A DNA stretch of 64,000 nucleotides from Rathayibacter sp. SD072 (lineage in GTDB: Bacteria > Actinomycetota > Actinomycetes > Actinomycetales > Microbacteriaceae). The translations under genes were made by a program, and so were the position numbers. Shown here piece after piece: positions 35,199-45,532 of the stretch. The DNA is taken from assembly GCF_017355185.1 (NCBI RefSeq), contig NZ_JADILJ010000005.1, positions 61,844 through 125,843 on the forward strand, written 5' to 3'. Numbering within the stretch: position 1 is the first letter of the stretch; each line of letters starts with the position of its first letter. Below the pieces are notes generated by a model. That model was not told where the DNA came from, ran no database searches, and saw nothing but the letters and a program-made list of their open reading frames with translations.

Positions 35199-36311
35199 CT
35201 AGGAGAGGCCGGCGGAGAGGCGCGACGCGGCCGCGGCGATCCGCTCGTCGCTCGCGGTCAGCGACAGCCGCACGTGCTCGGTGCAGTGGTCGCCGTAGAA
35301 GACGCCGGGCCCGGCGAGCACGCCGATCCGCGCGAGGCGCTCGATCGACTCCCAGGCGGGCCGCCCCTCGGTGGCCCAGAGGTACAGGCCGGCCTCGCTG
35401 CGGTCGATGCGGAAGCCGGCGGCCTCGAGCGCAGGGCGCAGGCGGTCGCGACGGGAGCGGTACCGCTCCTTCTGCTCGGCCACGTGCGCGTCGTCGCCCA
35501 GGGCGGTGATCATCGCCTCCTGCAGCGGACCGGGCACGATCATGCCGGCGTGCTTGCGCACGGTGACGAGGCGGGCGATGAGAGCGGAGTCGCCCGCGAC
35601 GAACGCGGCGCGGTACCCGGCGAGGTTCGACTGCTTGCTGAGCGAGTAGACGCCCAGCACGCCCTCGCGGCTGGCGCCGACGACCCGCGGATCGAGGATG
35701 CTCGGGATCGGCTCGTCGGCCCAGCGGCCGTCCCAGCCGAGTTCGGCGTAGCACTCGTCGCCGGCGATGACGGCGCCGAGCTCGCGGGCACGGGCGACGG
35801 CCCTCTGCAGAGCGGGGACGTCGAGCACCGCGCCGTCCGGGTTGCCGGGAGAGTTCAGCCAGACCAGGCGGGTCCGCTCGGGCCACTCGGCGGGGTCGTC
35901 GGAAGCCAGGACGGAGGCTCCCGCGATCGCGGCGCCCATCGCGTAGGTGGGGTAGGCCGCGCGGGGATGGACGACGACATCGCCCTCGCCCAGGCCCAGC
36001 AGGAACGGCAGCCAGGCGACGAGCTCCTTGGAGCCGATGGTCGGCAGGATCTCGTCCACTCCGAGGCCGGGTACCGCCCGGCGACGCCCGAACCATGCCG
36101 CGATCGCCTCGCGCAGGGCCGGGGTGCCGACCGTCGTCGGGTACGAGTGCGCGTCCGTCGCCCGCGCGAGGGCGTCGCGGATGAGCGGGGGCGTCGGGTC
36201 GACGGGCGAGCCGATCGAGAGGTCGACGAGGCCGTCGGGGTGCGACGACGCGAGCGCCGTCGCGGGACCCATCAGGTCCCAGGGGTAGTCGGGCAGGGCT
36301 CCGAGCGCCAC
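35199..36311 (-). CDS. dapC: Succinyl-diaminopimelate transaminase
   Basis: A 370-aa fold-I PLP aminotransferase assigned to the DAP pathway from the actinobacterial DapC pattern and from the ferredoxin gene next to it. The active-site lysine is in VYSLSKQSNLAGYR, the PLP-Asp/Tyr in IAGDECYAELGW, and the N-terminal motif is DLSIGSPVDPTPP. GTG 36311 (VALGALPDYPWD) is the family-typical start, 11 nt after fdxA. It is the last gene of mshB-fdxA-dapC. With dapD, dapE and lysA in the same window, most of the succinylase branch is covered. Confidence 0.92.
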   Translation of the reverse strand: MALGALPDYPWDLMGPATALASSHPDGLVDLSIGSPVDPTPPLIRDALARATDAHSYPTTVGTPALREAIAAWFGRRRAVPGLGVDEILPTIGSKELVAWLPFLLGLGEGDVVVHPRAAYPTYAMGAAIAGASVLASDDPAEWPERTRLVWLNSPGNPDGAVLDVPALQRAVARARELGAVIAGDECYAELGWDGRWADEPIPSILDPRVVGASREGVLGVYSLSKQSNLAGYRAAFVAGDSALIARLVTVRKHAGMIVPGPLQEAMITALGDDAHVAEQKERYRSRRDRLRPALEAAGFRIDRSEAGLYLWATEGRPAWESIERLARIGVLAGPGVFYGDHCTEHVRLSLTASDERIAAAASRLSAGLS

Positions 36312-36322
36312 CGGAGGGCCGC

Positions 36323-36643
36323 TCAGTGGCCCTGGGGCGGGAGGACCGCGATGACCGGGTGGTCCTTCGCGATCACGCCGACCTTCGCCGCTCCGCCCGG
36401 GGAGCCGATCTCGTCGAAGAACTCGACGTTGGCCTTGTAGTAGTCGGACCACTCCTCGGGGAGGTCGTCCTCGTAGTAGATCGCCTCGACGGGGCACACC
36501 GGCTCGCAGGCACCGCAGTCGACGCACTCGTCGGGGTGGATGTAGAGCGAGCGCTCGCCTTCGTAGATGCAGTCGACCGGGCATTCGTCGATGCAGGCGC
36601 GGTCTTTGACATCGACGCACGGAAGTGCGATCACGTAGGTCAC
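36323..36643 (-). CDS. fdxA: 7Fe ferredoxin
   Basis: A 106-aa seven-iron ferredoxin. The N-terminal 3Fe-4S/4Fe-4S cysteines appear as C9 in [19 protein letters not shown] and the second set as [19 protein letters not shown]. The C-terminal extension ending [12 protein letters not shown] is typical of the actinobacterial FdxA group. GTG 36643 gives the usual N-terminus [11 protein letters not shown]. It lies between mshB and dapC; the fdxA-dapC pairing is a conserved actinobacterial arrangement of unknown meaning. Confidence 0.95.
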   Translation of the reverse strand: MTYVIALPCVDVKDRACIDECPVDCIYEGERSLYIHPDECVDCGACEPVCPVEAIYYEDDLPEEWSDYYKANVEFFDEIGSPGGAAKVGVIAKDHPVIAVLPPQGH

Positions 36644-36672
36644 GGTCGTGGCGTCCCTTCGAACAGAGGCTT

Positions 36673-37890
36673 CTATCGTACGCGGAGCGACGGGGCGTCG
36701 AGTCCCGCGGCGGGCTTCCGCGGCTCCGAGAGCGCTGGGGACGCGGGACCCAGCCGCGGCCAGGCGATCACCACGAGGGCGATGAGCGCGGGGACGAAGG
36801 TCCACGCGATGCCGAGGCCGTTCGCGGGCACCAGGACGGATCCTCCGGCGCTGCGCAGCGCGAGCAGCCCGATGACCCCCAGCAGCCCCATGGCCGTGCA
36901 GAAGGCGACGAAGCGGTCCACCATCACGATCCGCAGGCCCAGGAGCAGCAGCAGCACCGCGGCGAGGGAGGCGGCGAGGCCCACGGGCAGCACTGCGTCG
37001 CCGACGACGACGGTGCTCTGGTGGGCGACGGTGGTGATCGCTCCGACGACCGCGCCGACGAGCACCGAGAGGGCGCCGGACACGACCCGCGAGCGCAGAT
37101 CGGGGCGCTCCTCGGCCACCGGCTCCTCGACCGCGGCCGCGGGGGCCGGGCGGAAGCGCTCGACACGGGCGATGGGGAACGCGGGACCGCTCGAGAGCCT
37201 CGCCGTCCCGTCCTCGACGACGATCTGGGTGCCGTGGGCCTCGAGCGCGGCGCGCTTGCGTTCCCAGTCGTCGGCGCTGAGCTCGAGGACGACGTCCCCG
37301 GGTGCGGGCGGAGCGTCCTCGGGCAGGACGGCGAGGAAGCGCAGGCCGAGCAGCTCGGCCGCCTGCCGGGCGATCGCCGCGGTGCGGACGTGGTCCGGGT
37401 GCCCGTAGCCGCCCCCCGCGTCGTACGAGAGGACGACCTCGGCCCGGGTCTGCTGCAGCACGGCGATCAGGTCGGCGATCTGCTCCTCCTCCGAGCCGGC
37501 GGTGAGGGCCGCCGGGTGCACGGGCTCGAGCGGCTCCGGGACGCGGCCGGGCCCCCACTGCATGCCGGAGTCGCGGTAGACGCGCGGCGAGAGGCCGCGC
37601 GCCCGCGCACCCTCGGCGCCGAGGAAGCGGTGGTCGGCGACTCCGAGCGCCGTGAGTGCGACGACCAGCTCGGTCGTGCGGTGGGAGGCGAGATCCTCGG
37701 AGCCCTCGAGTGACGCGAGGTCCTCCGGGATCACCTCGCCGCACTCCCCGCGCGTGGCGGTGACCACCGTCACCGAGGCGCCCTGCGCCACGAGGTGCGC
37801 GAGAGTCCCGCCCATGGTGATGCTCTCGTCGTCCGGATGCGCGTGGACGGCCACGATCCGCTCGTCCGCTCCGACTGGGCTCGCGTCCAC
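36673..37890 (-). CDS. mshB: MshB-like deacetylase fused to a four-helix membrane domain
   Basis: A 405-aa protein. Residues 1-240 are a PIG-L-type zinc deacetylase with AHPDDE (17-22) and GHPDH (163-167), the motifs of MshB, which deacetylates GlcNAc-inositol in mycothiol synthesis. The central region [13 protein letters not shown] and DSGMQWG fit MshB rather than other PIG-L enzymes. Residues ~268-380 contain four predicted transmembrane helices, which are absent from soluble ~300-aa MshB; in other actinobacteria a separate small membrane protein gene often neighbours mshB. GTG 37890 is preceded by AAGGTAGG. It is the first gene of mshB-fdxA-dapC. Confidence 0.85.
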   Translation of the reverse strand: MDASPVGADERIVAVHAHPDDESITMGGTLAHLVAQGASVTVVTATRGECGEVIPEDLASLEGSEDLASHRTTELVVALTALGVADHRFLGAEGARARGLSPRVYRDSGMQWGPGRVPEPLEPVHPAALTAGSEEEQIADLIAVLQQTRAEVVLSYDAGGGYGHPDHVRTAAIARQAAELLGLRFLAVLPEDAPPAPGDVVLELSADDWERKRAALEAHGTQIVVEDGTARLSSGPAFPIARVERFRPAPAAAVEEPVAEERPDLRSRVVSGALSVLVGAVVGAITTVAHQSTVVVGDAVLPVGLAASLAAVLLLLLGLRIVMVDRFVAFCTAMGLLGVIGLLALRSAGGSVLVPANGLGIAWTFVPALIALVVIAWPRLGPASPALSEPRKPAAGLDAPSLRVR

Positions 37891-37935
37891 ACTCCTACCT
37901 TCCGTTCGGCGCGCCGGTGCGTCCCGCGCCGCTTC

Positions 37936-37993
37936 TGGACAGGCGATCGGGCAGAGCACTACAGTCGACTCCGGTAAGGCAAGGCTTACCGAA
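37936..37993 (+). promoter_or_regulatory. efe promoter with IdeR/DtxR-type iron box
   Basis: -35 TGGACA (37936-37941), 18-bp spacer, -10 TACAGT (37960-37965). Just downstream, 37975-37993 matches 14 of 19 positions of the DtxR/IdeR iron-box consensus and is centred on the palindrome GGTAAG-6nt-CTTACC. Iron-loaded repressor would block transcription start. Confidence 0.75.
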
Positions 37994-38054
37994 GGTTCGG
38001 GCCCGGGGCGGGGGTCGTCCCCGTCCCTCCCCGCGATCGACCGAGAGAACACGC

Positions 38055-38921
38055 GTGCTCGCAAATTACCTCATCGGCCTCCGCGAAGGCCTCGAAGCGG
38101 GTCTCGTGGTCGGCATCCTCGTCGCCTACCTGACCAAGCTCGGGCGCCGCGACGTGCTGCCGCGCCTGTGGACCGGCATCGCCGCGGCCGTCGCGATCTC
38201 GCTCGTGACCGGGGCGATCCTCACGTGGGGACCGTACGGTCTGTCCTTCCAGGCGCAGGAGCTGCTCGGCGGCGGGCTCTCGATCCTCGCGGTCGGGCTC
38301 GTCACCTGGATGATCTTCTGGATGGGCGCGAACGCCCGCAGTCTGAAGGGCGAGCTGGAGTCGCGGCTCGATGCGGCCGTCGGCGGATCCGCCCTCGGCA
38401 TCGTGGTCCTCGGCTTCGTCAGCGTGGGTCGCGAGGGCATCGAGACCGCCCTGTTCGTCTGGGCGAGCGTGTCCTCGAGCAGCGCCTCCTCGGGGGCGGA
38501 CGCCTGGATCGGCACGATCGGCGCACTCCTGGGCATCCTCTCGGCGGTCGTCATCGCCTACTTGATCTTCCGCGGCTTCGTCCGGATCGATCTCGGCCGG
38601 TTCTTCACCTGGACCGGCGGCTTCCTCATCCTGGTCGCCGCAGGCGTGCTCTCGTACGGCGTCGGCGACCTGCAGGAGGCGGCCCTGCTGCCCGGCTGGG
38701 GCGCTCCGCTCTTCAGCCTCGGCCCCGTGGTTCCCGCACCGATCGCCGCGATCCTCGGCGGGCTCTTCAACTACACCCCCGAGCCGACCGCGCTGCAGTT
38801 CGCCGCATGGCTGCTCTACCTCGCCGTCGTCGGCCTGCTCTTCGTCCGCCAGGTCCGGCTCCGCCGACCGCGTCGGGGCAGCGCGGCCCCGGTCGCGACC
38901 CCCGCTCCCACCTCCGTCTGA
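38055..38921 (+). CDS. efeU: Iron permease EfeU (FTR1 family)
   Basis: A 288-aa membrane permease with seven helices. The two REXXE-type iron-binding motifs are both intact: LREGLEAGLVVG near the N-terminus and VGREGIETALFVW near residue 135. In the EfeUOB system it imports iron across the membrane. GTG 38055 is the start and is preceded by a ~60-nt leader that includes the iron box. It is the first gene of efeU-efeO-efeB and lacks the extra N-terminal periplasmic domain of some EfeU proteins. Confidence 0.93.
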   Translation: MLANYLIGLREGLEAGLVVGILVAYLTKLGRRDVLPRLWTGIAAAVAISLVTGAILTWGPYGLSFQAQELLGGGLSILAVGLVTWMIFWMGANARSLKGELESRLDAAVGGSALGIVVLGFVSVGREGIETALFVWASVSSSSASSGADAWIGTIGALLGILSAVVIAYLIFRGFVRIDLGRFFTWTGGFLILVAAGVLSYGVGDLQEAALLPGWGAPLFSLGPVVPAPIAAILGGLFNYTPEPTALQFAAWLLYLAVVGLLFVRQVRLRRPRRGSAAPVATPAPTSV

Positions 38922-38965
38922 CTCCGGCTCCGCCGGTGCGTCCTGCCCTCTACTCCAGGAGAACC

Positions 38966-40222
38966 ATGCCCTCGCGCGCACTCCCCCGTCGCTCCCCGCT
39001 CCCCCGCGCCCTGTCCGGCCTCGCCGGCGCCGGTGTCCTCGCGCTCGCGCTCTCGGGCTGCGTCCCGAACACCGCCGCCTCCTCGTCCGCGGCTCTCGGC
39101 GTCGCGATCAGCGACGAGTCGTGCGATGTCTCGGCCGCGACCGCCGAGGCCGGCGCCGTCACCTTCTCGCTCGCGAACGACGGCTCCGACGTCAACGAGT
39201 TCGAGATCCTCGCTGACGACAAGCTGCGCATCGTCGGCGAGAAGGAGAACGTCACTCCCGGCCAGACGGTGTCGTACGTCGCCCAGCTCGAGCCGGGCAC
39301 CTACTACACCGCGTGCAAATTCCAGCAGGTCGGTGCTCCCGTGGGACTGGCGGAGTTCACGGTCACCGGCGAGGCGACCGAGCAGTCAGCCGACGAGAAG
39401 GCGGCGACCGAGGCGGCCGTCACCAACTACGTCGCCTACGTGAAGTCCCAGGCGGGCGAGCTCCTTCCCGCTGTGCAGGCCTTCGCCGACGCCTACACCG
39501 CCGGCGACGACGAGACGGCCCGGGGCCTCTTCGCCTCGACCCGCGTCTTCTACGAGCGCATCGAGCCGACCGCGGAGGCCTTCGGCGACCTCGACCCGAA
39601 GATCGACTACCGCGAGGTCGACGCGGTCGCGGAGGGACTGGACTGGACGGGCTTCCACCGCATCGAGAAGGACCTGTGGGTCCCGGCGCAGGACGCGCTC
39701 AACTCCGACGGCACCAGCGCGTACCTCGACTGGGCTCCGTCGACTCCCGAGCAGCGCGCCGAGTTCGGCCGGGGTCTCGTGGACGACGTGCAGAGCCTCT
39801 ACGACCTCGTGAACGCCGACGACTTCACCGTCACGGTGGGCGACATCTCGAACGGCGCCATCGCGCTGCTCGACGAGGTCGCCGCCGGCAAGATCACCGG
39901 CGAGGAGGACTGGTGGTCGGGCACCGACCTGATGGACTTCGCCGCGAACGTCCAGGGCGCCGAGGTGGCCTTCGGCAACGTCGAGCCCATCGCCACCGCG
40001 TCGGGCGACGAGGGCGCCGACCTGACCGCCGACATCACGGCCCAGTTCACCGCCCTCGACGCGCTGCTCGCCCAGTACGGCTCGATCGACGCCGGCTTCG
40101 TCTCCTACTCCTCGGTGACCGACGAGCAGAAGAAGGAGCTCTCGGACCAGGTGAACGCCCTGTCCGAGCCGCTCTCGCAGCTGACCCACACCGTGCTCGG
40201 CGTCGAGGAGCCCACGGAGTAG
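38966..40222 (+). CDS. efeO: EfeO iron-binding lipoprotein
   Basis: A 418-aa exported protein with both EfeO modules: an N-terminal cupredoxin-like domain (residues ~40-130) and the C-terminal M75 peptidase-like imelysin domain (~145-418). The signal peptide ends in an LSGC lipobox, so it is lipid-anchored. The imelysin HxxE-like motif is GFHRIEKDLW. It presents iron to EfeU. ATG 38966 has AGGAGA 5 nt upstream. Confidence 0.92.
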   Translation: MPSRALPRRSPLPRALSGLAGAGVLALALSGCVPNTAASSSAALGVAISDESCDVSAATAEAGAVTFSLANDGSDVNEFEILADDKLRIVGEKENVTPGQTVSYVAQLEPGTYYTACKFQQVGAPVGLAEFTVTGEATEQSADEKAATEAAVTNYVAYVKSQAGELLPAVQAFADAYTAGDDETARGLFASTRVFYERIEPTAEAFGDLDPKIDYREVDAVAEGLDWTGFHRIEKDLWVPAQDALNSDGTSAYLDWAPSTPEQRAEFGRGLVDDVQSLYDLVNADDFTVTVGDISNGAIALLDEVAAGKITGEEDWWSGTDLMDFAANVQGAEVAFGNVEPIATASGDEGADLTADITAQFTALDALLAQYGSIDAGFVSYSSVTDEQKKELSDQVNALSEPLSQLTHTVLGVEEPTE

Positions 40223-41545
40223 ATGGACGACGAGCAGAACGCCGCGGCCGACGTCGACTCCGACACCGCCGACCCCGTCGAGCAGCCCCGCCGCCTGTCG
40301 CGGCGCGGGCTGCTCGGCCTCGTCTCCGCGGGGACGGCCGGCATCGCGGCGGGAGTGGGCGGTTCCGTCGCCGTCGCCTCCGCGACGAGCGCCACCGCCT
40401 CCGGGGCGTCGAGCACCGTGCCGTTCTTCGGCGCGAATCAGGCCGGCATCACGACCGCGGCGCAGGACCGGCTCCACTTCGCGGCCTTCGACGTCGCCTC
40501 GGGCACCTCGCGCGAGGACCTGATCGAGCTGCTGCAGGACTGGACGCTCGCGGCGTCGCGCCTGACACGCGGGCTCGACGTCAGCGAGGAGGGCGCCGTG
40601 GGCGGCCCCGACACCGCCCCTCCGGACGACACGGGCGAGGCGCTGGGGCTCGACGCGACAGCTCTGACCATCACCTTCGGCTTCGGCCCCGGCCTCTTCG
40701 CGGACGCGGACGGCGTCGATCGCTTCGGGATCGCGGACCGGCGGCCGCCCGCCCTCGAGACGCTCCCCCGGTTCCGGGGCGACGCGCTCGTCCCGGCTGC
40801 GAGCGGCGGCGATCTCTGCATCCAGGCCTGCGCGAACGACCCGCAGGTCGCGGTGCACGCGATCCGCAACCTCAGCCGCATCGCCTTCGGACGGGCGTCG
40901 CTGCGCTGGTCGCAGCTGGGCTTCGGCCGCACGTCCTCCACGTCGACGGCGCAGGCCACTCCGCGGAACCTGTTCGGGTTCAAGGACGGCACGGCCAACG
41001 TGAAGTCGGAGGAGACCGATGCGGTCCAGGAGCACGTCTGGGTGCAGGAGTCGGACGGGCCGGACTGGCTCGTCGGCGGCAGCTACCTCGTGGCGCGCAA
41101 GATCCGCATGATCATCGAGACGTGGGACCGCAGCCAGCTCGGCGAGCAGGAGCGCGTGATCGGCCGCAGCAAGGGCTCGGGAGCGCCCCTCTCGGGCGGC
41201 GACGAGTTCGCCGAGCCGGACTTCGCCGCGACCGGCGCCACGGGGGCGCCGCTCGTCGACGAGGCCTCCCATGTTCGCCTCGCGCATCCCTCCGTCAACA
41301 ACGGAGCGCGGCTCCTGCGTCGCGGCTACAACTTCGTCGACGGCAACGACGAGCTCGGGCGACTGAACGCGGGGCTGTTCTTCCTGTCGTTCCAGCGGTC
41401 GCCGGAGCAGTTCGTCACGGTGCAGCGCTCGCTCTCGGAGGACGCGCTGAACGAGTACATCAAGCACGTCGGCTCGGCGGTCTTCGCGGTGCCGCCCGGC
41501 GCGCGGGGCGAGGGCGACTTCGTGGGGTCGGCGCTCTTCGCCTGA
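40223..41545 (+). CDS. efeB: EfeB DyP-type haem peroxidase
   Basis: A 440-aa Tat-exported DyP peroxidase. The N-terminus has the twin-arginine motif LSRRGLLGLVSAG and the GFKDGTANV stretch carries the GXXDG catalytic loop with the distal Asp. The proximal haem His lies in the C-terminal half (VRLAHPSVNN). It is the last member of the efe operon and its ATG directly abuts the efeO stop. EfeB is thought to act on ferrous iron or haem outside the membrane. The reason for Tat export is that haem is inserted before translocation. Confidence 0.93.
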   Translation: MDDEQNAAADVDSDTADPVEQPRRLSRRGLLGLVSAGTAGIAAGVGGSVAVASATSATASGASSTVPFFGANQAGITTAAQDRLHFAAFDVASGTSREDLIELLQDWTLAASRLTRGLDVSEEGAVGGPDTAPPDDTGEALGLDATALTITFGFGPGLFADADGVDRFGIADRRPPALETLPRFRGDALVPAASGGDLCIQACANDPQVAVHAIRNLSRIAFGRASLRWSQLGFGRTSSTSTAQATPRNLFGFKDGTANVKSEETDAVQEHVWVQESDGPDWLVGGSYLVARKIRMIIETWDRSQLGEQERVIGRSKGSGAPLSGGDEFAEPDFAATGATGAPLVDEASHVRLAHPSVNNGARLLRRGYNFVDGNDELGRLNAGLFFLSFQRSPEQFVTVQRSLSEDALNEYIKHVGSAVFAVPPGARGEGDFVGSALFA

Positions 41546-41567
41546 CGCAGAGGGGGCGCCCCTCCCC

Positions 41568-41605
41568 GCTGATCGAGTAGGCCGCGCAGCGGCCGTATCG
41601 AGATC
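41568..41605 (-). repeat. Dispersed hairpin repeat, copy 7
   Basis: Inverted copy with stem ggccgc-tgc-gcggcc and slightly diverged flanks (GATCTCGATAC / CTACTCGATCAGC). Directly downstream of efeB. Confidence 0.8.
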
Positions 41606-41625
41606 CGCGACCCCCGGAGCACGCG

Positions 41626-41663
41626 GGTCTCTAGACGCCGCTGCGCGGCTACTCGACGGGCAG
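41626..41663 (+). repeat. Dispersed hairpin repeat, copy 8
   Basis: Flanks GGTCTCTAGAC and CTACTCGACGGGCA, stem gccgc-tgc-gcggc. Paired with copy 7 in opposite orientation, 20 nt apart. Confidence 0.75.
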
Positions 41664-41681
41664 GGGGGACGAGACGCAGAA

Positions 41682-41711
41682 GACCGGCCGGAGGTGGACC
41701 TCCGACCGGTC
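41682..41711 (-). terminator. Terminator of typA
   Basis: A 13-bp stem with one mismatch (GACCGGCCGGAGG / CCTCCGACCGGTC) and a 4-nt loop lies ~35 nt past the typA stop. Confidence 0.65.
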
Positions 41712-41746
41712 TCGAGCCGAGCGGGCGCGCAGGGCGCCCGACCGGA

Positions 41747-43651
<1,905 letters not shown>

Positions 43652-43727
43652 GTGAACGGACTCGTCTCGTGTTCTCGTGCATGAAGGGGGACCCTCCATC
43701 GTACCGCAGGCGCGCCGCGGAACGACG

Positions 43728-43793
43728 GAGGGCCCCGATCCGGTCCGATCACCCCGCGGAACACGGGACTCTCGGGCGCGGAACGGGGCCCTC
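43728..43793. other. Inverted repeat between typA and the dpp operon
   Basis: A 10-bp perfect inverted repeat (GAGGGCCCCG / CGGGGCCCTC) with 46 nt between arms covers the end of the dpp operon and the typA promoter side. It may be part of the dpp terminator. Confidence 0.3.
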
Positions 43794-43804
43794 GCGGCGG
43801 CGGA

Positions 43805-45532
43805 TCAGACGGCGAACTCGATGCCGGCGCCGGGGATCGCCGCGAGCAGCTCGCGGGTGTACTCCTGCTGCGGCGAGTCGAACACCGTGTCGGTCGGGGC
43901 GTGCTCGACGATGCGGCCCTTCTGCATCACGCAGACGTCGTCCGCGATCACGCGGACCACGGCGAGGTCGTGCGTGATGAACAGGTAGGTCAGCCCGAGC
44001 TCGGCCTGCAGATCCGCGAGAAGGCGGAGGATCTGCGCCTGCACGAGCACGTCCAGCGCCGAGACGGCCTCGTCGAGCACGACGATCTCGGGCTTGAGCG
44101 CGAGTGCCCGGGCGATGGCGACGCGCTGGCGCTGACCACCGGAGAGCTCGTTCGGGTAGCGCCCGGCGATGACGCGCGGGAGCGAGACCTGGTCGAGCAG
44201 CTCGAAGACTCGCTCGCGCTGCGAAGCGCGGTCGCCGACCTTGTGCACCCGCAGCGGCTCCGAGATCGTGTTGCCGATGTTGTGCAGCGGGTCGAGCGAG
44301 CCGTACGGGTCCTGGAACACGGGCTGCATCGAGCGGCGCAGCGCCAGCATCTCCTTGCCGCGGAGCTTCTCGGTGCGACGACCGTCGATCGAGATGGCCC
44401 CCTTGGTGGCGGTCTCGAGACCGAGCACGAGGCGCGCGATCGTCGACTTGCCCGAGCCCGACTCGCCCACGAGGGCGGTGGTGGTGCCCTTGGGGATCGA
44501 GAACGAGACGTCGTCCACGGCCGTGAAGTCCTCGGCCTTCAGCCCGCCGCGGCGGATCTTGAAGACCTTGGTCAGGTTCTCGACCTCGATCATCGGCTTC
44601 GTCGTCGCGGGGGCGCCCGTGTGGGTGCCCGCCGCGCGGACGAGGTCGACCTCGGCGACGGCGGCGGACTCGCCGGGCACCGACTCCTTCGCGGCTCCGG
44701 CGGTCGACTGGATGCGGCGCGAGGCGAGGCTCGGAGCCGCGGCGATCAGGCGCTGCGTGTAGGGGTGCTGCGGGTTCTGCAGCACCTCGACCGAGGCGCC
44801 GGACTCGACGATGCGGCCCTTGTACATGACGATGAGCTTCTCGGCGCGCTCGGCGGCGAGGCCGAGGTCGTGCGTGATGAAGAGCAGCGCGGTGCCGTCG
44901 GTCTTCGTCAGCGTCTCGAGGTGGTCGAGGATCCGCCGCTGGACCGTCACGTCGAGCGCCGAGGTCGGCTCGTCGGCGATGAGGAGCTGGGGCGCCGCGG
45001 CCAGGCCGATGCCGATCAGGACGCGCTGCCGCATGCCTCCGGAGAACTGGTGCGGGAACTGCTTCAGCCGCTTCTCGGCGTCGGCGAGACCGGCGTTCTG
45101 CAGCACCTCGATCGCCTTGGCGCGCACCTCCTTGCGGCCGGTCGCGAGACCGTTCGCCCGGATGGTCTCCTCGACCTGGAAGCCGACCGACCACACGGGG
45201 TTGAGGTTCGACATCGGGTCCTGCGGCACGTAGCCGATGCGGCGGCCGCGGATGTCCTCGAGCTCGGAGCGCGTCGCCTTCGCGAGGTCCTTCCCGTCGA
45301 AGAGCACGGAGCCGCCGGTGACCTTGCCGGAACCGGGGAGCAGGCCGATGATCGCCGCGGCGGTCGTCGACTTGCCCGAACCGGACTCCCCCACGATCGC
45401 GACGGTCTGGCCGTGCTCGATCGTGAGGCTGACGCCGCGCAGGGCGGGCACCAGGCCGCTGCCGGTCTGGAAGCCGACCTCGAGGTCGGTGACCTGGAGC
45501 AGGGGCCCCTTCGGAGTGGTCGAGTCGGTCAT
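43805..45532 (-). CDS. Dipeptide/oligopeptide ABC transporter, fused double ATPase
   Basis: A 575-aa protein with two complete ABC domains in tandem, corresponding to DppD and DppF joined in one chain. First half: Walker A GESGSGKSTT, signature FSGGMRQRVLIG, Walker B LLIADEP. Second half: GESGSGKSTIARL, LSGGQRQRVAIA, IVVLDEA. A linker of ~50 residues rich in Ala/Glu separates them. Each half also carries the oligopeptide-transporter C-terminal extension with HPYT or EYTRELL. ATG 45532 overlaps the dppC stop (ATGA). It energises import by the two permeases upstream. Confidence 0.93.
   Translation of the reverse strand: MTDSTTPKGPLLQVTDLEVGFQTGSGLVPALRGVSLTIEHGQTVAIVGESGSGKSTTAAAIIGLLPGSGKVTGGSVLFDGKDLAKATRSELEDIRGRRIGYVPQDPMSNLNPVWSVGFQVEETIRANGLATGRKEVRAKAIEVLQNAGLADAEKRLKQFPHQFSGGMRQRVLIGIGLAAAPQLLIADEPTSALDVTVQRRILDHLETLTKTDGTALLFITHDLGLAAERAEKLIVMYKGRIVESGASVEVLQNPQHPYTQRLIAAAPSLASRRIQSTAGAAKESVPGESAAVAEVDLVRAAGTHTGAPATTKPMIEVENLTKVFKIRRGGLKAEDFTAVDDVSFSIPKGTTTALVGESGSGKSTIARLVLGLETATKGAISIDGRRTEKLRGKEMLALRRSMQPVFQDPYGSLDPLHNIGNTISEPLRVHKVGDRASQRERVFELLDQVSLPRVIAGRYPNELSGGQRQRVAIARALALKPEIVVLDEAVSALDVLVQAQILRLLADLQAELGLTYLFITHDLAVVRVIADDVCVMQKGRIVEHAPTDTVFDSPQQEYTRELLAAIPGAGIEFAV

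Noticed and set aside
8484..41663. CRISPR-like interpretation of the dispersed repeats
   Set aside because: The copies are scattered over 33 kb, in both orientations, with no regular spacers and no cas genes.
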